This document shows, one piece after another, positions 11,652 to 22,200 of a DNA stretch of 64,000 bases. Each line of letters begins with the position of its first letter. Within the stretch, counting starts at the first letter, position 1. This DNA comes from Abscondita cerata (lineage: Eukaryota; Arthropoda; Insecta; Coleoptera; Lampyridae), in assembly GCA_030710515.1 (NCBI GenBank), contig JALBCR010001507.1:1-64000 (forward strand), written 5' to 3'. Below the pieces are notes generated by a model, which was given only the letters and a program-made list of their open reading frames with translations, made no database searches and was not told where the DNA came from. A program made the position numbers and the translations under genes.

Positions 11652-12717
11652 ATGAATAATCAAGTGATTAATTATTCAAACACTGATATTTTAAATTTGT
11701 TCTTTATTCATGGTGAATGTAACAAAATACTAAACAGGACATGCCGTACTTTTAATGTAAGATATCCTCATTTACCAGCGATGACAAAGAAGAAATTTAG
11801 AAAGATTGAATCAAATTTCTTACAATTTGGGAAAGTTATCTGCAAAAAGAACGTACCAAGACCTATAACTGCCGACGAAGACAACGAAATTACTGTCTTG
11901 GGCTATTTTCATGCTCACCCAAATAGTTCTATACCAACAGCGTCAATAGATTTAGGTAATTATTTCTTCTTATATTATTATACCCGTCTTATAAATATAA
12001 TTTTTTTTCATTGATTTATCATATTCTTCAATTCAACGAATATTAAGTGAACACAAATGCATTTTTACTTGTAAAATTCAAGAAGACGAACATTTTCTGT
12101 CAAAGATTATTTGGACCGATGAATCCAAGTTTACCAAAGAAGGAATAGTAAATCGTAGAAACTTGAATTTTTGGGCTCGAGAAAACCCTCATGCTGTAAA
12201 AGATGCACACTTCCAAGGGTCTTTTGGTGTGAACGTATTTGCACTAGGAATGGGAAGTCGAGTTCATTACGAAATATATAATGAAAACTTAACCAGCCTG
12301 CGGTATATACAACTTTTAAGAGGCGCTGTCACAGATTTCTTAGCCAATATTCCATTAAATTTATTACATAATTGTTGGTACCAAATGGATGGTGCCCCGG
12401 CGCATTCGACACGCAAAGTTTTTCATGAGGTGTCAGCAATGTTTCAAGAGCGGTGGATTGGTCGTAACGGACCATGGAGTTGGCCGCCCAGATCTCCCGA
12501 CTTGACACTGCTAGACTTTTATTTGTGGGGGCATATAAAAAGTCAAGTATATTCTCGACCTGTGAATACCGTTGATGAACTTTCAAATAGAATTAGGTTA
12601 AGTTTTCAATCATTGCAGAATGACCAAATTGAAAAAGCCACTATTACTGAAATGAAGAAAAGAGTCCTAAAGTGCCTAGAACAAAATGGAAACCACATTG
12701 AACATTTGACAATTTGA
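11652..12717 (+). pseudogene. DD41D transposase of the 11180-13820 element
   Basis: The ATG at 11652 begins MNNQVINYSNTDILNLFF, a helix-turn-helix like that of the neighbouring element (about 11652-11800). The first part ends near PTASIDLG, followed by GTAATT, a probable intron to about 12020. The frame resumes RILSEHKC and, after loss of a short piece, reads FLSKIIWTDESKF (first catalytic Asp, ~12105-12135), NCWYQMDGAPAHS (second, ~12370) and SPDLTLLDFYLWGHIK (third, ~12505). The spacing between the last two Asp is 41. The C-terminus CLEQNGNHIEHLTI is typical. All three Asp are present and the last 185 codons are open, but the intron/deletion region makes an intact product doubtful. Confidence 0.78.
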
Positions 12718-12774
12718 TCAAAAAGTAACACAGTACACAATCTTTCTAAACTTTTTATTGTGATCACTGATAGA

Positions 12775-13068
12775 AGAGCACCTTTTACATATTGTAAGAA
12801 ATTTCATTCGATTTTTCTAAACTTCTTCTTTGCTATCAATTGTAAATGAGGATATCTCTTAAAAATACGTCATGTTTTGTCTAAAATTTTGTTATATTTA
12901 CCACGAATAGAAAAAAAATTTAAAATATCACTGTTTAAATAATTTATCATTTTATTATTTATTTTGGTGCGCACACAAAAACGTCGGTCATTCACTGAAT
13001 GGTCAGAAACAGCCAATACTTGATGTGTAGTTAATCTACTTGATGTGTAGTAGTATGTATGTACCAAG
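12775..13068 (-). pseudogene. Inverted partial copy of the transposase 5' end
   Basis: Minus-strand copy of the first 65 or so codons of the transposase at 11652, here as MINYLNSDILNFFSIRGKYN and, past a shift, KKKFRKIE. It forms the inner part of the right arm. A transcript through the element could fold back over this coding segment. It diverges from the + strand copy at many positions. Confidence 0.7.
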
Positions 13069-13820
13069 TAGTAAATCCATATGACCTTATTGAACAGCTA
13101 CAGTTTAACAGTTTGAAACAAGTCAGAAGTGTTATCGGTACATATATCGTTTTCATAATCGATGTTTGAATAATTAATCATTTAATTATTCAGTTTGATG
13201 AAAATACCAAATTTTGATAAACGCAAAGAAACGTTAGTAAACTAAATTTCAAATATCATATTGTTGACAGTATACAGTTTTTTGTTTTCATAGGTGTCTA
13301 TATTATCAACAAACAATATTTAAATATAAAACCGTAATAACTCAATAACTATTAAATAACCTAAACCAACTTTATATATACTAACCAGAATTTTCGGAAA
13401 TCAAAATATACAAACGTTCCATTAAAAAATGGATTTTTACGTTTAATTTCCTCGAGTTTGTCAATAATTCTGAGGGCCCTGTATATGGCTGGCTAATTAT
13501 TGTTATACTAATATAATTTAATTGACCCAAGAATAGAGGTTTCAACTTTCATCGTTTCTCAAATATGAATTTTAAAAACAGCTATGTTAAGTTCTATTTT
13601 TTAAAAAAAATCGAAATATCTCAAAAACGATTTATCTTAGATATGACAAATATTATATAAAGTCACATTAAAATTCACCGTAGAATTTAAAAATGCAATA
13701 AAATACAGGGGTGTTCTATTTAAAATAACGAAGCTGGCGACTACTTCCGGTATAACCGGAAGTGCTATTGTCTTGAAAATATTTTCATTGAAAAGTCCGT
13801 ACAAGACTACATAAGCAACC

Positions 13821-14486
13821 GAAACCAAAAAAAAACACCCGCGTGTGTAACGGTAAAACAGTAACAGTAGTGAATTAATGTTAAAACAACGGCTATTTTG
13901 ACGGTCAGTGTGTTGCATTTACATAACGGTCGAACTGTTAACATTATATTTCAGTTAAAATTTTGATTTAATTGAACCGTTACTTGTTGAATTGTTTTTT
14001 ATGATTCAATACAACATTTTTCGAACCATTTTTATACGTCTTTTTAACAAAGATACTAACTATGGATATCTTAGCTGTGTACGATCCAGCTACGTGTATA
14101 GTATTGGGGTATACTTCAACATGAAAAAAAAAAAGTTAATAATAATACGATAAATGGACGACGAGCTGTTTTATTATGTAATTTTTGGAGATCGACAAAA
14201 ATCTTTCAAACGCACTATAGTACGGTAAATGGAGATATTTTTGACAAAAATAATAGTAAGGATACCGCATGTATCATGTAATTGTAAAATTGTATAAAGT
14301 ACTTATATTCATGTTTTATACCATAAATGAATTGTCATTATATTGTTAATTAACATTTAGTGTGTGCCAAACCCTGCAATTGTCGTGCAATTAGTTTATG
14401 CACAATTGAGATTTAAATTTTTTAAAGCATATATTCACTCGAGGCTGAATGCTGGTGTGGTCATCCGATTGTCAGAAATAAAACCT
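13821..14486. other. No recognised feature
   Basis: AT-rich sequence. I see no coding stretch, inverted repeat or RNA signature that I can support. Confidence 0.5.
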
Positions 14487-14780
14487 GAGAGTTGAAATAG
14501 AAGGAAAAAATGTGTATTCTCATTTTTCGATAAAATGATATTTAACATGAAAATGTATGCAAAGATGACTTAAAATGATCAAGTGCGAGGAAACAGAAGG
14601 TAGGGATACCCGTCCTCAGCGCGCTTATATAAAATCGCAGTTCCCTAAACGGCGTTATCGGTACGGGACCCCTACTCCGCCGTTTTCTTTCAGTCATGTT
14701 TGCATGCATTTTTTGAGTGTTAAATATCATTTTATCGAAAAAATGAGAATATACGTTTTGTTCCTTACTATTTCAACTTT
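14487..14780. repeat. Foldback MITE with GC-richer centre
   Basis: GTTGAAATAGAAGGAAAAAA at 14491 pairs with TTCCTTACTATTTCAAC near 14761-14777. The arms continue inward (TCGATAAAATGATATTTAAC and its complement) to 14570 and 14694. The centre, 14571-14693, is GC-richer and weakly palindromic too (GAGGAAACAGAAGGTAGGGA against CCCCTACTCCGCCGTTTTCTTTC). It holds TTATATAAAA. No protein is supported. Confidence 0.78.
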
Positions 14781-14942
14781 AATGTTTTGAATAGTTCATA
14801 ATTTAAATTATTTTTTGGTCTGCAAACACCAATTTTGACATAAAACATTAAATAAGTCAGAAACGATTGAGGTGAGGTATGTGCCATTGTACATGAAATA
14901 TGCCTAGAAGTAGACGTAGAAATCTACAAATGTAGTAATATA

Positions 14943-15117
14943 TAGGGTGTTCTATTTAAAATAAGCAAGTTGACACATACTTCCGGTAAAACCGAAAGTT
15001 CTGACATCTTTTAATATTTTGGTTGAATGACCTTTGGTATGTTCTGCAAATTTTCAGAATTTTCCTACGAACAGTTTTTCCATAAACAATCGTGGCGGAT
15101 TCCGGTTAACCACCCTG
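14943..15117. repeat. 175-bp solo MITE, TA-flanked
   Basis: Starts TAGGGTGTTCTATTTAAAAT and ends CCACCCTG, with TA on each side. The start matches the sub-terminal TACAGGGGTGTTCTATTT of the DD41D element at 13704, including a nearby ACTTCCGGT, so it is probably a non-autonomous relative. Confidence 0.65.
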
Positions 15118-15149
15118 TATCGTTTACCTGAACTATATAAATCAATCAA

Positions 15150-16440
15150 TTTTTATCAAACTAATACAAAAAGATTTAATGTTTAATCCATTTTTTCCCA
15201 CAAGAAATACAAAACAACTCATTGACGATTTAACAAATCTTAATTTATCTAAATTTTCAGAATTAAACTTAATACCTTTTGGATATTACTAATTTGTTCC
15301 CGTCAATTCCACCTCAAGGAACATTACCTCTTATAACAAAACTTTTAGATGAGAGTGATTTTTCTAACTTAATTATTTCTGACATTTTAAAAATTGCTTG
15401 AGTTTTGCCTTAAATCATTTGTATTTTAGTTTTAATAATTATTATTTTAAATAAAAAATCAAGGACTTCCTATGGGATCACCTCTTTCACCGATTTTAGC
15501 AGAATTATTTCTAGATAACATTGAATAAAATTTTATTTAAACTAATTCTTTATTTATTAATAAAATTTATTTGGAAAAAGATATGTTGATGATAATTTTT
15601 GTATCTTTAATGGAACAAAAATCTCAAATAAAATTATTCTTGTTTTTTTTAAACAATATTCATAATAAAATAAATTTTACTTATGAATTTTCTAACAATA
15701 ATAAAATTTCAATTTTAGACATTATGATTTCCCTTAATGAAAATAATAAATTCGAATTAGACATTTTTAGAAAACCTACAACTAACTCACATATGATTCC
15801 ATTTGACTCATTTCGCCATTTCTCACATAAATTTGCTAATTCTCATTTTTTATTTAATCGTCTATTTAATAACTGATTTGATGAAAATTAATCTTTTTCC
15901 TTTACAAATTGTTAACAATTTATACAATAAATATCTACTTGTGTAAACATAACTTAAAAATTTTAACATCACTTACTCCAATTAAGAATAAAACTGATTT
16001 CAAGTATATTTCGATTTAATTTATCCCAAAATTCTAATAACTTATGTAAAATTTAAGTAATCTCTAAAATCAATAAAATCTAATAATTTATCACGATTTT
16101 TTCTAATAAATTAATTAATAACAAAAATTATTTAGAAAATAGTGGGATATATAAGTTAGAATGTTCTTGTGGTAAATTTTATGTTGGCAAAACTATTAGA
16201 AAATTTGATATACGTTTAAAAAGAACATCTAGGTTACATTAGTAATCCTAAAAAATACTTTCTTAATTATAATTCAATTAAATCAACTTTGCTGAACATG
16301 TTTTACTTGATGGACACTTTTTCCAATAGTTCTTTAATACACTCCATAATAATAAATACATTAAAAAAAATTTTAGATACACTTGAAACTATTTATATCA
16401 AATCTTCGAATAGAAATTATTTATTGAATGATCAAACAAA
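15150..16440 (+). pseudogene. Penelope-like retroelement with RT and GIY-YIG remnants
   Basis: Frame-shifted RT motifs in order: QGLPMGSPLSPILAELFLD at about 15459-15515 (the PMGSPLSP box), RYVDDNFCIF at 15579-15608 (intact YVDD catalytic box), and ISILDIMISLNE...FRKPTTNSH near 15708-15790 (FLDV...KPT block). At 16138-16200 NSGIYKLECSCGKFYVGKT is a GIY-YIG nuclease start. This is a different and more AT-rich PLE than the one at 1-720. Multiple stops and frame shifts. The nuclease part is involved in an inverted duplication (see 15890-16762). Confidence 0.78.
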
Positions 16441-16762
16441 TTTTGACGAATAATTCGTCAACATAAAATTTACCACAAGAACATTCTAACTTATATATCC
16501 CACTATTTTCTAAATAATTTTGTTATTAATTAATATATTAGAAAAAATCGTGATAAATATTATTAGATGATTTAAATATGATTTTAGAGATTACTTAAAT
16601 TTTTACATAAGTTATTAAATTCTGGGTTAAATGAAATCGAAATATACTTGAAATCAGTTTTATTCTTAATTGGAGTAAGTGATGTTAAAAAATTTTAAGT
16701 TATGTTTATATAAGTAGATATTTATTGTATAAAATATTGTTCATTTTTAAAACGGAAAAAAT
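15890..16762. repeat. Inverted duplication of the PLE 3' part (arms 15890-16186 / 16459-16762)
   Basis: The segment ending GTGGTAAATTTTATGTTG at 16186 returns as its complement from 16459 (CAACATAAAATTTACCAC). Pairing continues back to TACAATAAATATCTACTT. The ~270-bp loop keeps the rest of the GIY-YIG region. The short palindrome TGACGAATAATTCGTCA (16444-16460) sits at the loop edge. Confidence 0.85.
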
Positions 16763-16920
16763 GTACCAATTTATTACCTTCCCAGTATTATTTAAATCAG
16801 TTACCATTGATTATAAGAGTTTGTTGTTTGCTAAGGTTGTTGCTATGTTACTTGTTTATAAACAGAACTTTGTTATCAAGCTGTGTTTGCGTTAAAAACG
16901 TGTTTTCTACCCCAAATATA

Positions 16921-17082
16921 ATGGAGCAGATTTTGAAAAAAGCTGAAAAAGCAAGAGAATCATTAATTCCATCAAAAAGTGAAGTCGTATACCAAAAAAA
17001 TACAAGATATATCTGGAGTGGTGACACGGAGGGAATTATAGAATCTATAATGTCTCTATGGAGTTATGACCCTCTTTATTGA
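16921..17082 (+). pseudogene. N-terminal fragment of a Crypton-like tyrosine recombinase
   Basis: The ATG at 16921 reads MEQILKKAEKARESLIPSKS, then EVVYQKN, resembling the N-terminal block of the other YR copies here (for example LLPEKYMKEYGKF at 35341). After KNTRYIW the family similarity is lost and the frame ends at 17082. It is on the + strand, facing away from the minus-strand YR gene to its right. The upstream 16807-16920 part of the frame does not look like the family. Confidence 0.5.
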
Positions 17083-17184
17083 TAGGGTATATATGACGAT
17101 ATAAGCTTATAATATCCCGGTCAGAAATAAAAATATGTTTATTCTTATCTAAATTAGTTACAAAAAAAAAACTTGAACTTTAAT

Positions 17185-17319
17185 TGTTTGTATTAAAATT
17201 ACAATTATTAAGTTTTAAATTAATAGTCATATTGTCTTGTTCTTTAATACAAATACCTGAAATTGCTTTGTCTACAACGGTTTGTTCCAAAGTTTCACCC
17301 ATTGACAGTCTTAATGATG
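17185..17319 (-). pseudogene. Probable C-terminal tail of the minus-strand YR gene, cut off by the Tc1 insertion
   Basis: Read on the minus strand from the TA at 17320-17321, the frame gives LSMGETLEQTVVDKAISGIC and then KEQDNMTINLKLNN before the AT-rich end. It would follow directly from ...STSAAASITS at 21388 if the Tc1 element and one TA were removed. A hydrophilic tail after the catalytic core is usual for this family. Assignment depends on the reconstruction of the insertion site. Confidence 0.5.
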
Positions 17320-17321
17320 TA

Positions 17322-18285
17322 CACTCATGAAATTTAAAACTTGGACACCACAATTTCTGTAAACAAAAGTTTGCACATTGTGAAGCGGGCTTAAGGGTAT
17401 CATTTACAATTCTAACAGCAGGTAGTCTCAGCAGGGGTTATCTTATAGAAGGACTGTAGAATGAATCATTACACTAAGCACGTTTTAGAAAATAGGTAAT
17501 TTACGTTGCTTACTTAATTTTTTCTTTAAAGAATATATTTGAAGGTATCGCTAATTAAACACCATAGCTCGATTAATTATCGAATCAAAATTTAGAAATG
17601 TTACAATTTTAATTTTAAAAACATCTACAAGCAATAACTTTTAAATTAAATCAAAAACTAAACATGGTTATTTGGGTTGACTGATTATTACTTATTTTTA
17701 AATAAATCTAACCTACTAATTATTGTAAGTTATTAAAAAAAATCATTAAACTCTCTATTCATAATATTTAGTCCTTACAAAATGTATATTTTATGACGTT
17801 TCATTTTTTCTGTAGTTAATATAAAAGTGAAAATAAAAACTAAGGCAATTCTTATTGTCAACGTATATATTTAGTTTTTGACAAGAATTTATTACATAAT
17901 TATAATTAAGATACCAAGTTATAGTTTAAAATTAAATGAAAACGTTTTTTTTTAAATAAAGGTATTACTATATAAATAAATATAAGAAATCAATAATGGG
18001 TGTGACCTCCATTATTATTGATACATTCTTGGAGGCGTCTGCTCATTGACGCTATCAAGGTATCAATATAATTAATATTAATCGTTTCCCATGCGGTATC
18101 AATGGCTGCAATTAGTGCATTACGGTTTACTGGTATAAAATTTGGCCCTTGTTGTCTTCGGATAACAGCAAGTATTCGAGCCCAAACATTTTCGATAATG
18201 TTAAAATCTGGGCTTTTTGCTGGCCAGGGTAACAGCTCCAAGTTATTTGCTTGTATCCAGTTGCGCACAACCTGCGAAGTATAGG
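17322..18285 (-). repeat. Left arm, with inverted copy of the transposase 3' end (17990-18268)
   Basis: Minus-strand codons 17990-18268 read MRNWIQANNLELLPWPAKSP and continue to CINNNGGHTHY, matching the C-terminus of the + strand transposase (20406-20696) with only a few differences such as QANN for RENN. Similarity stops near 18285. This copy lacks the second catalytic Asp, which lies just outside the arm. Confidence 0.88.
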
Positions 18286-18433
18286 GTCATCATATCCCGA
18301 TAGTTAATTATCGAATGTTCCAAGAAAATATGTGTAAATAGTAAATGGAATCTACTAACGTAACGTTAAGTCGTTAATTATAGTTACATAACTCTCCTTT
18401 CATAAGATATAGTTCATATTAATATGCTTATTG

Positions 18434-19120
18434 TAAAGCTTCGTACACACCTGAACAACAAACCGAGGAACAAACAGAACAACGAACCGAACGGCAATCG
18501 GAACATTAATTTGGACGGTGCTACGTACGAATTTTAGAACAGATTCGCAAGTCCTGATTGTTCCACGAACGGTTTGCGGCGTTCCCGCAACTTGTCGGTT
18601 TTTTCTCCGACATCAAAGAAAATGCGCGCGAATGCGTTTGCAGGTTTGGACGAATCTAAACAAAACGGCGAACAAACTTATGCGGGAGAATTAAATTATT
18701 TATTTTTGTCCTCCCTTTGTGGGTTTGTTGTGTTTTAGGTAATATTATGGAGTTGACAGAAGAAAAATGTTTTAAATTAATCAGTGTTTAAGAATGCAAG
18801 AAAAAAATGATGTCCCTATTAGCATCATTTGGGCGGGAAATTTCCAAAATAAAAAAAGCGAAGTAAATTATAATTTTTACTCTTCTTTGTGCGTAAAAAT
18901 TTGGTTGGCACTATCTTCTTGTTTTCCGCAATTTTCTCTTCTCAATAATAAATATATATGAACTGAAAACTACTGAAAATAATTATGGGAACAGCACAAA
19001 CGTTCCGTTTGTTGTTCGGATTGTGGAAATCATAAAAGATCGTTTGTCGTTCTGTTTGACTTTCGGTTCGTTGTTATGTTTGTTGCTCGGTTTGTTGTTC
19101 AGGTGTGTACGAAGCTTTAC
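18434..19120. repeat. Nested ~0.68-kb inverted-repeat element
   Basis: AAGCTTCGTACACACCTGAA at about 18437 pairs with the complement ending near 19117 (GTGTGTACGAAGCTT). Arms stay similar for about 60-70 bp through repeated GAACAAAC/GAACGAACC-like words. It sits in the unique region of the Tc1 element, upstream of the transposase start. TTGTAAAGCTT / AAGCTTTACAA at the ends is symmetrical, so the exact target duplication cannot be read. Confidence 0.65.
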
Positions 19121-19581
19121 AACTTAAGCAACAATTTTTGGCGAATAAAGATTAGTTTGTGATGTAATATTAGAAACACAAATTTATATCATATCAAATT
19201 TATGACAACTTAAAACCAAGAACGTGTATGTTATTGCTAAGAAATTATTAAGGAAAAAGCGCAATTGCAGTGTAAATATTTATAATTAGATATTTCGAAA
19301 GTTTATAAGTCCTCTATTGTAATCTTAATACTTAAAAGAAAATCCTGTCCATTAGCATTATAAGGAAATGGCTTTTACTTTATGAATAAGTTTCAATAAC
19401 AATAGAATATCCTTGCTTGTTTAATTTACTTCCTTTGAGTCATATTGCTCTAAGGGTTGTTACATTGGTCATTAGAAGTATGTAATAAATAAACAATTAC
19501 CTACTGTTTGAGAAGGGTAGTGTGAACCAATAAATAAAGTAAGAAATGTAAATTCCATTTTAGTTTAAAATTTCAAGTGTT

Positions 19582-20696
19582 GTGAAAATGCCACCTCATC
19601 TCGGTGCTGATTTGAAAGCGCGGATTGTTTCGGAATTAGCGGCGGGCCGTAGCGTGCGTGAAATTTCACGTATGTTAGATATACCAAAAAGCACCGTAGG
19701 GCATTACCGAGTAAAATGGAATCTTGAACACACTTTGGAAAGAGCCATCGGAAGTGGTAGACCTAAAGTATCTACACGTGCTCAAGATCTCGAGTTGTTT
19801 CATTACGTAACAGAACAACCATTTGCTACATACTCCAGGGCTATAGCAGATACACATTTTCCCGGATGCCGTATAACTGCACAAAAAAGATTAAAGGAGA
19901 TGGGAATAAAGAAGTATAATGCTGCTGCGAAAGAAGTTCTCAGTGACGAAAATATGAGACGTCGTCTGGAATTTGCAAGGCGATATGTGAACGAACCTTT
20001 GGAATTTTGGAATCGAGTGATTTTAGCGACGAAAAACGTTCAATAGCCGCAACGATGGACCACTAAAAGTTTTTAGAATGGAAGGAACTCGTTACGAAAA
20101 TAATCACATATGTCCTAAAAAAACGAAGTGGTTATTTTTCTGTGAATGTGTGGGGTTGGGTTAGCGCGCGGGGTCCAGGAGTTTGTTGGGCTATCGATGG
20201 ACGTCTTGATTCTGCTGCGTATTTAGATATTTTGGAAACTATTATGAAACCTTCAGTCGAAGTGTTTTATCCAGACGAAGATTATATTTTCCAACAAGTA
20301 AGTATTCTTATTTCACTATACTTTCTCCAAAAAATAGTTCGGGATCTGTTGAATTAACATTTTCATAATGTATTTTTGTTGTTAAAGGACAACGCCCCTA
20401 TTCATACTTCGCGGGTTGTGCGCAATTGGATACGAGAAAATAACTTGGAGCTGTTACCCTGGCCAGCAAAAAGCCCAGATTTTAACATTATCGAAAATGT
20501 TTGGGCTCGAATACTTGCTGTTATCCGAAGACAACAAGGGCCAAATTTTATACCAGTAAACCGTAATGCACTAATTGCAGCCATTGATACCGCATGGGAA
20601 ACGATTAATATTAATTATATTGATACCTTGATAGCGTCAATGAGCAGACGCCTCCAAGAATGTATCAATAATAATGGAGGTCACACCCATTATTGA
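19582..20696 (+). pseudogene. Tc1-like DD34E transposase, one intron, three homopolymer shifts
   Basis: A paired helix-turn-helix region begins at the ATG at 19588 (MPPHLGADLKARIVSELAAG; IPKSTVGHYRVKW; then RITAQKRLKEMGI). The first catalytic region FSDEKTF (~20022-20045) is readable only after compensating one-base losses in a T run and an A run. EGTRYENNHICPKK follows, then a further A-run change before RSGYFSVNVWGW. Exon 1 ends IFQQ at 20297; intron 20298-20387 is GT-AG; exon 2 gives DNAPIHTS, then SPDFNIIENVW. The second Asp and the Glu are 34 residues apart. The C-terminus ends NNNGGHTHY. Apart from homopolymer length errors the gene is complete, so it may be intact in the real genome. 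Confidence 0.85.
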
Positions 20697-21387
20697 TTTC
20701 TTATATTTATTTATATAGTAATACCTTTATTTAAAAAAAAGTTTTCATTTAATTTTAAACTATAACTTGGTATCTTAATTATAATTATGTAATAAATTCT
20801 TGTCAAAAACTAAATATATACGTTGACAATAAGAATTGCCTTAGTTTTTATTTTCACTTTTATATTAACTACAGAAAAAATGAAACGTCATAAAATATAC
20901 ATTTTGTAAGGACTAAATATTATGAATAGAGAGTTTAATGATTTTTTTAATAACTTACAATAATTAGTAGGTTAGATTTATTTAAAAATAAGTAATAATC
21001 AGTCAACCCAAATAACCATGTTTAGTTTTTGATTTAATTTAAAAGTTATTGCTTGTAGACGTTTTTAAATCAAAATTATTTCTAATTTTATTTTGTAAAC
21101 ATTTCCTAAACAAAATTTTGATTCGATAATTAATCGAGCTATGGTGTTTAATTAGCGATACCTTCAAATATATTCTTTAAAGAAAAAAAATAAGTAAGCA
21201 ACGTAAATTACCTATTTTCTAAAACGTGCTTAGTGTAATGATTCATTCTACAGTCCTTCTATAAGATAACCCCTGCTGAGACTACCTGCTGTTAGAATTG
21301 TAAATGATACCCTTAAGCCCGCTTCACAATGTGCAATCTTTTGTTTACAGAAATTGTGGTGTCCAAGTTTTAAATTTCATGAGTGTA

Positions 21388-22200
21388 CTTGTTATACTTG
21401 CAGCAGCTGAAGTACTTGGTCTAATTACTGTGGAATTCGAAGAGAAAAAATTGGAAACCGTTACTTTCTTTGACAGGATTGATTCCACATGTCCTTCAGC
21501 TACTGCCGAAGATTTCCACCACCGTGTTTCTTGATTGTTAATAGATCACCACTACAGTAAGTTAGGTGTGTAGCAATTACCCGCGGGACTTAACCAATTT
21601 TATTGATCCCCATTGGACAGGTGATGCAACGTCCGTTTCGATACGTTACGAAAAAAACCTTTTGAAGTTAGGAGTCAGGAGGAAGTCCAACATATTTTTT
21701 AATTATTGAGATCCAGGTTTGATTTGTTATTATAAAATCTTCTTTAAAGTCTACATCGCCCATTACCAGTTGCGTTAGTTCATCAGGTCACATGGCTACA
21801 GAATATCCCACTATTAAGATAATCTAAAGAGTAAAGAAGAGTGGTATTTTCCGAATGTTACATACTTTGATAGCTAAATAGCATTGATCACTTGCTTCAT
21901 TTAAAAACTTGTTTATTTGATAATCGTCCAATATCTTCGACTTTTTTGGTTGGTAACGCTTCAAAAGAGCTTGTAATTTAGCATATTTGGAAATGTTTCG
22001 TTTAAGTTTAATCATGTGCGTAGAATGCTGTAAATTGTCCACATATGTGTAGGTCTTTTTGTTTTTTGTTCGAACAGAACTATTCTTGCACCAGGTTTTA
22101 AAACAATCATATTCTTTTTCATATACTGCTTTTGATTTAATAGGCAATAAGTTTTTGTGGCTTCCTCTGCCACTTCGCGTGTTTCAGGAGTACAATCCAT
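21388..22200 (-). pseudogene. Crypton-like tyrosine recombinase, interrupted by Tc1
   Basis: Exon 1 begins at the ATG at 22200 (MDCTPETREVAEEATKTY), shifts frame, and continues PIKSKAVYEKEYDCFKTWC, YRIKRNISK-like residues, then YQPKKSKILDDYQINKFL (SAM-like core-binding region). A further part near 21800-21535 reads GYSVAM*PDELTQLVMGDVD: the TGA sits where the first catalytic Arg of the CR-x-x-EL motif belongs. It then continues through WISIIKKYVGLPPDS and HGG-WKSSAVAEGHVES, where the nucleophilic Tyr of EGYV is His and one base is lost in HGGW. The Tc1 element cuts the tail at 21387. Clearly inactive. Confidence 0.72.

Larger units (their letters stand above)
11180..13820 (+). mobile_element. 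Second DD41D element; inverted arms include the 5' end of its transposase gene
   Basis: Arms of roughly 670 bp (left, 11180-11850) and 1,040 bp (right, 12775-13820) are reverse complements. The right arm carries extra segments near 13000-13180 and 13400-13600. Both contain TACCGGAAGT and a sub-terminal CCCTGTA/TACAGGG motif. The innermost part of the arms is coding: minus-strand 12780-12990 repeats the start of the + strand transposase (SDILNFFSIRGKYNKIL against TDILNLFFIHGECNKIL). The outer limits are estimates from where similarity fades; no clean target duplication was identified. Confidence 0.78.
17322..21385 (+). mobile_element. Tc1-like (DD34E) element with ~1-kb inverted arms
   Basis: TA at 17320-17321 and 21386-21387. 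Starts CACTCATGAAATTTAAAACT and ends with its complement. The arms, 17322-18285 and 20390-21385, are nearly identical and include about the last 100 codons of the transposase plus the 3' flank. The unique middle holds the rest of the gene and a nested 0.68-kb repeat. It lies inside a YR gene. Very high arm similarity suggests a fairly recent insertion or gene conversion between arms. Confidence 0.9.

Noticed and set aside
12329..12586. Minus-strand frame of 85 codons
   Set aside because: Antisense to the second DD41D transposase.
13637..13918. 93-codon minus-strand frame
   Set aside because: Lies in the inverted arm of the DD41D element and shows no protein family features.
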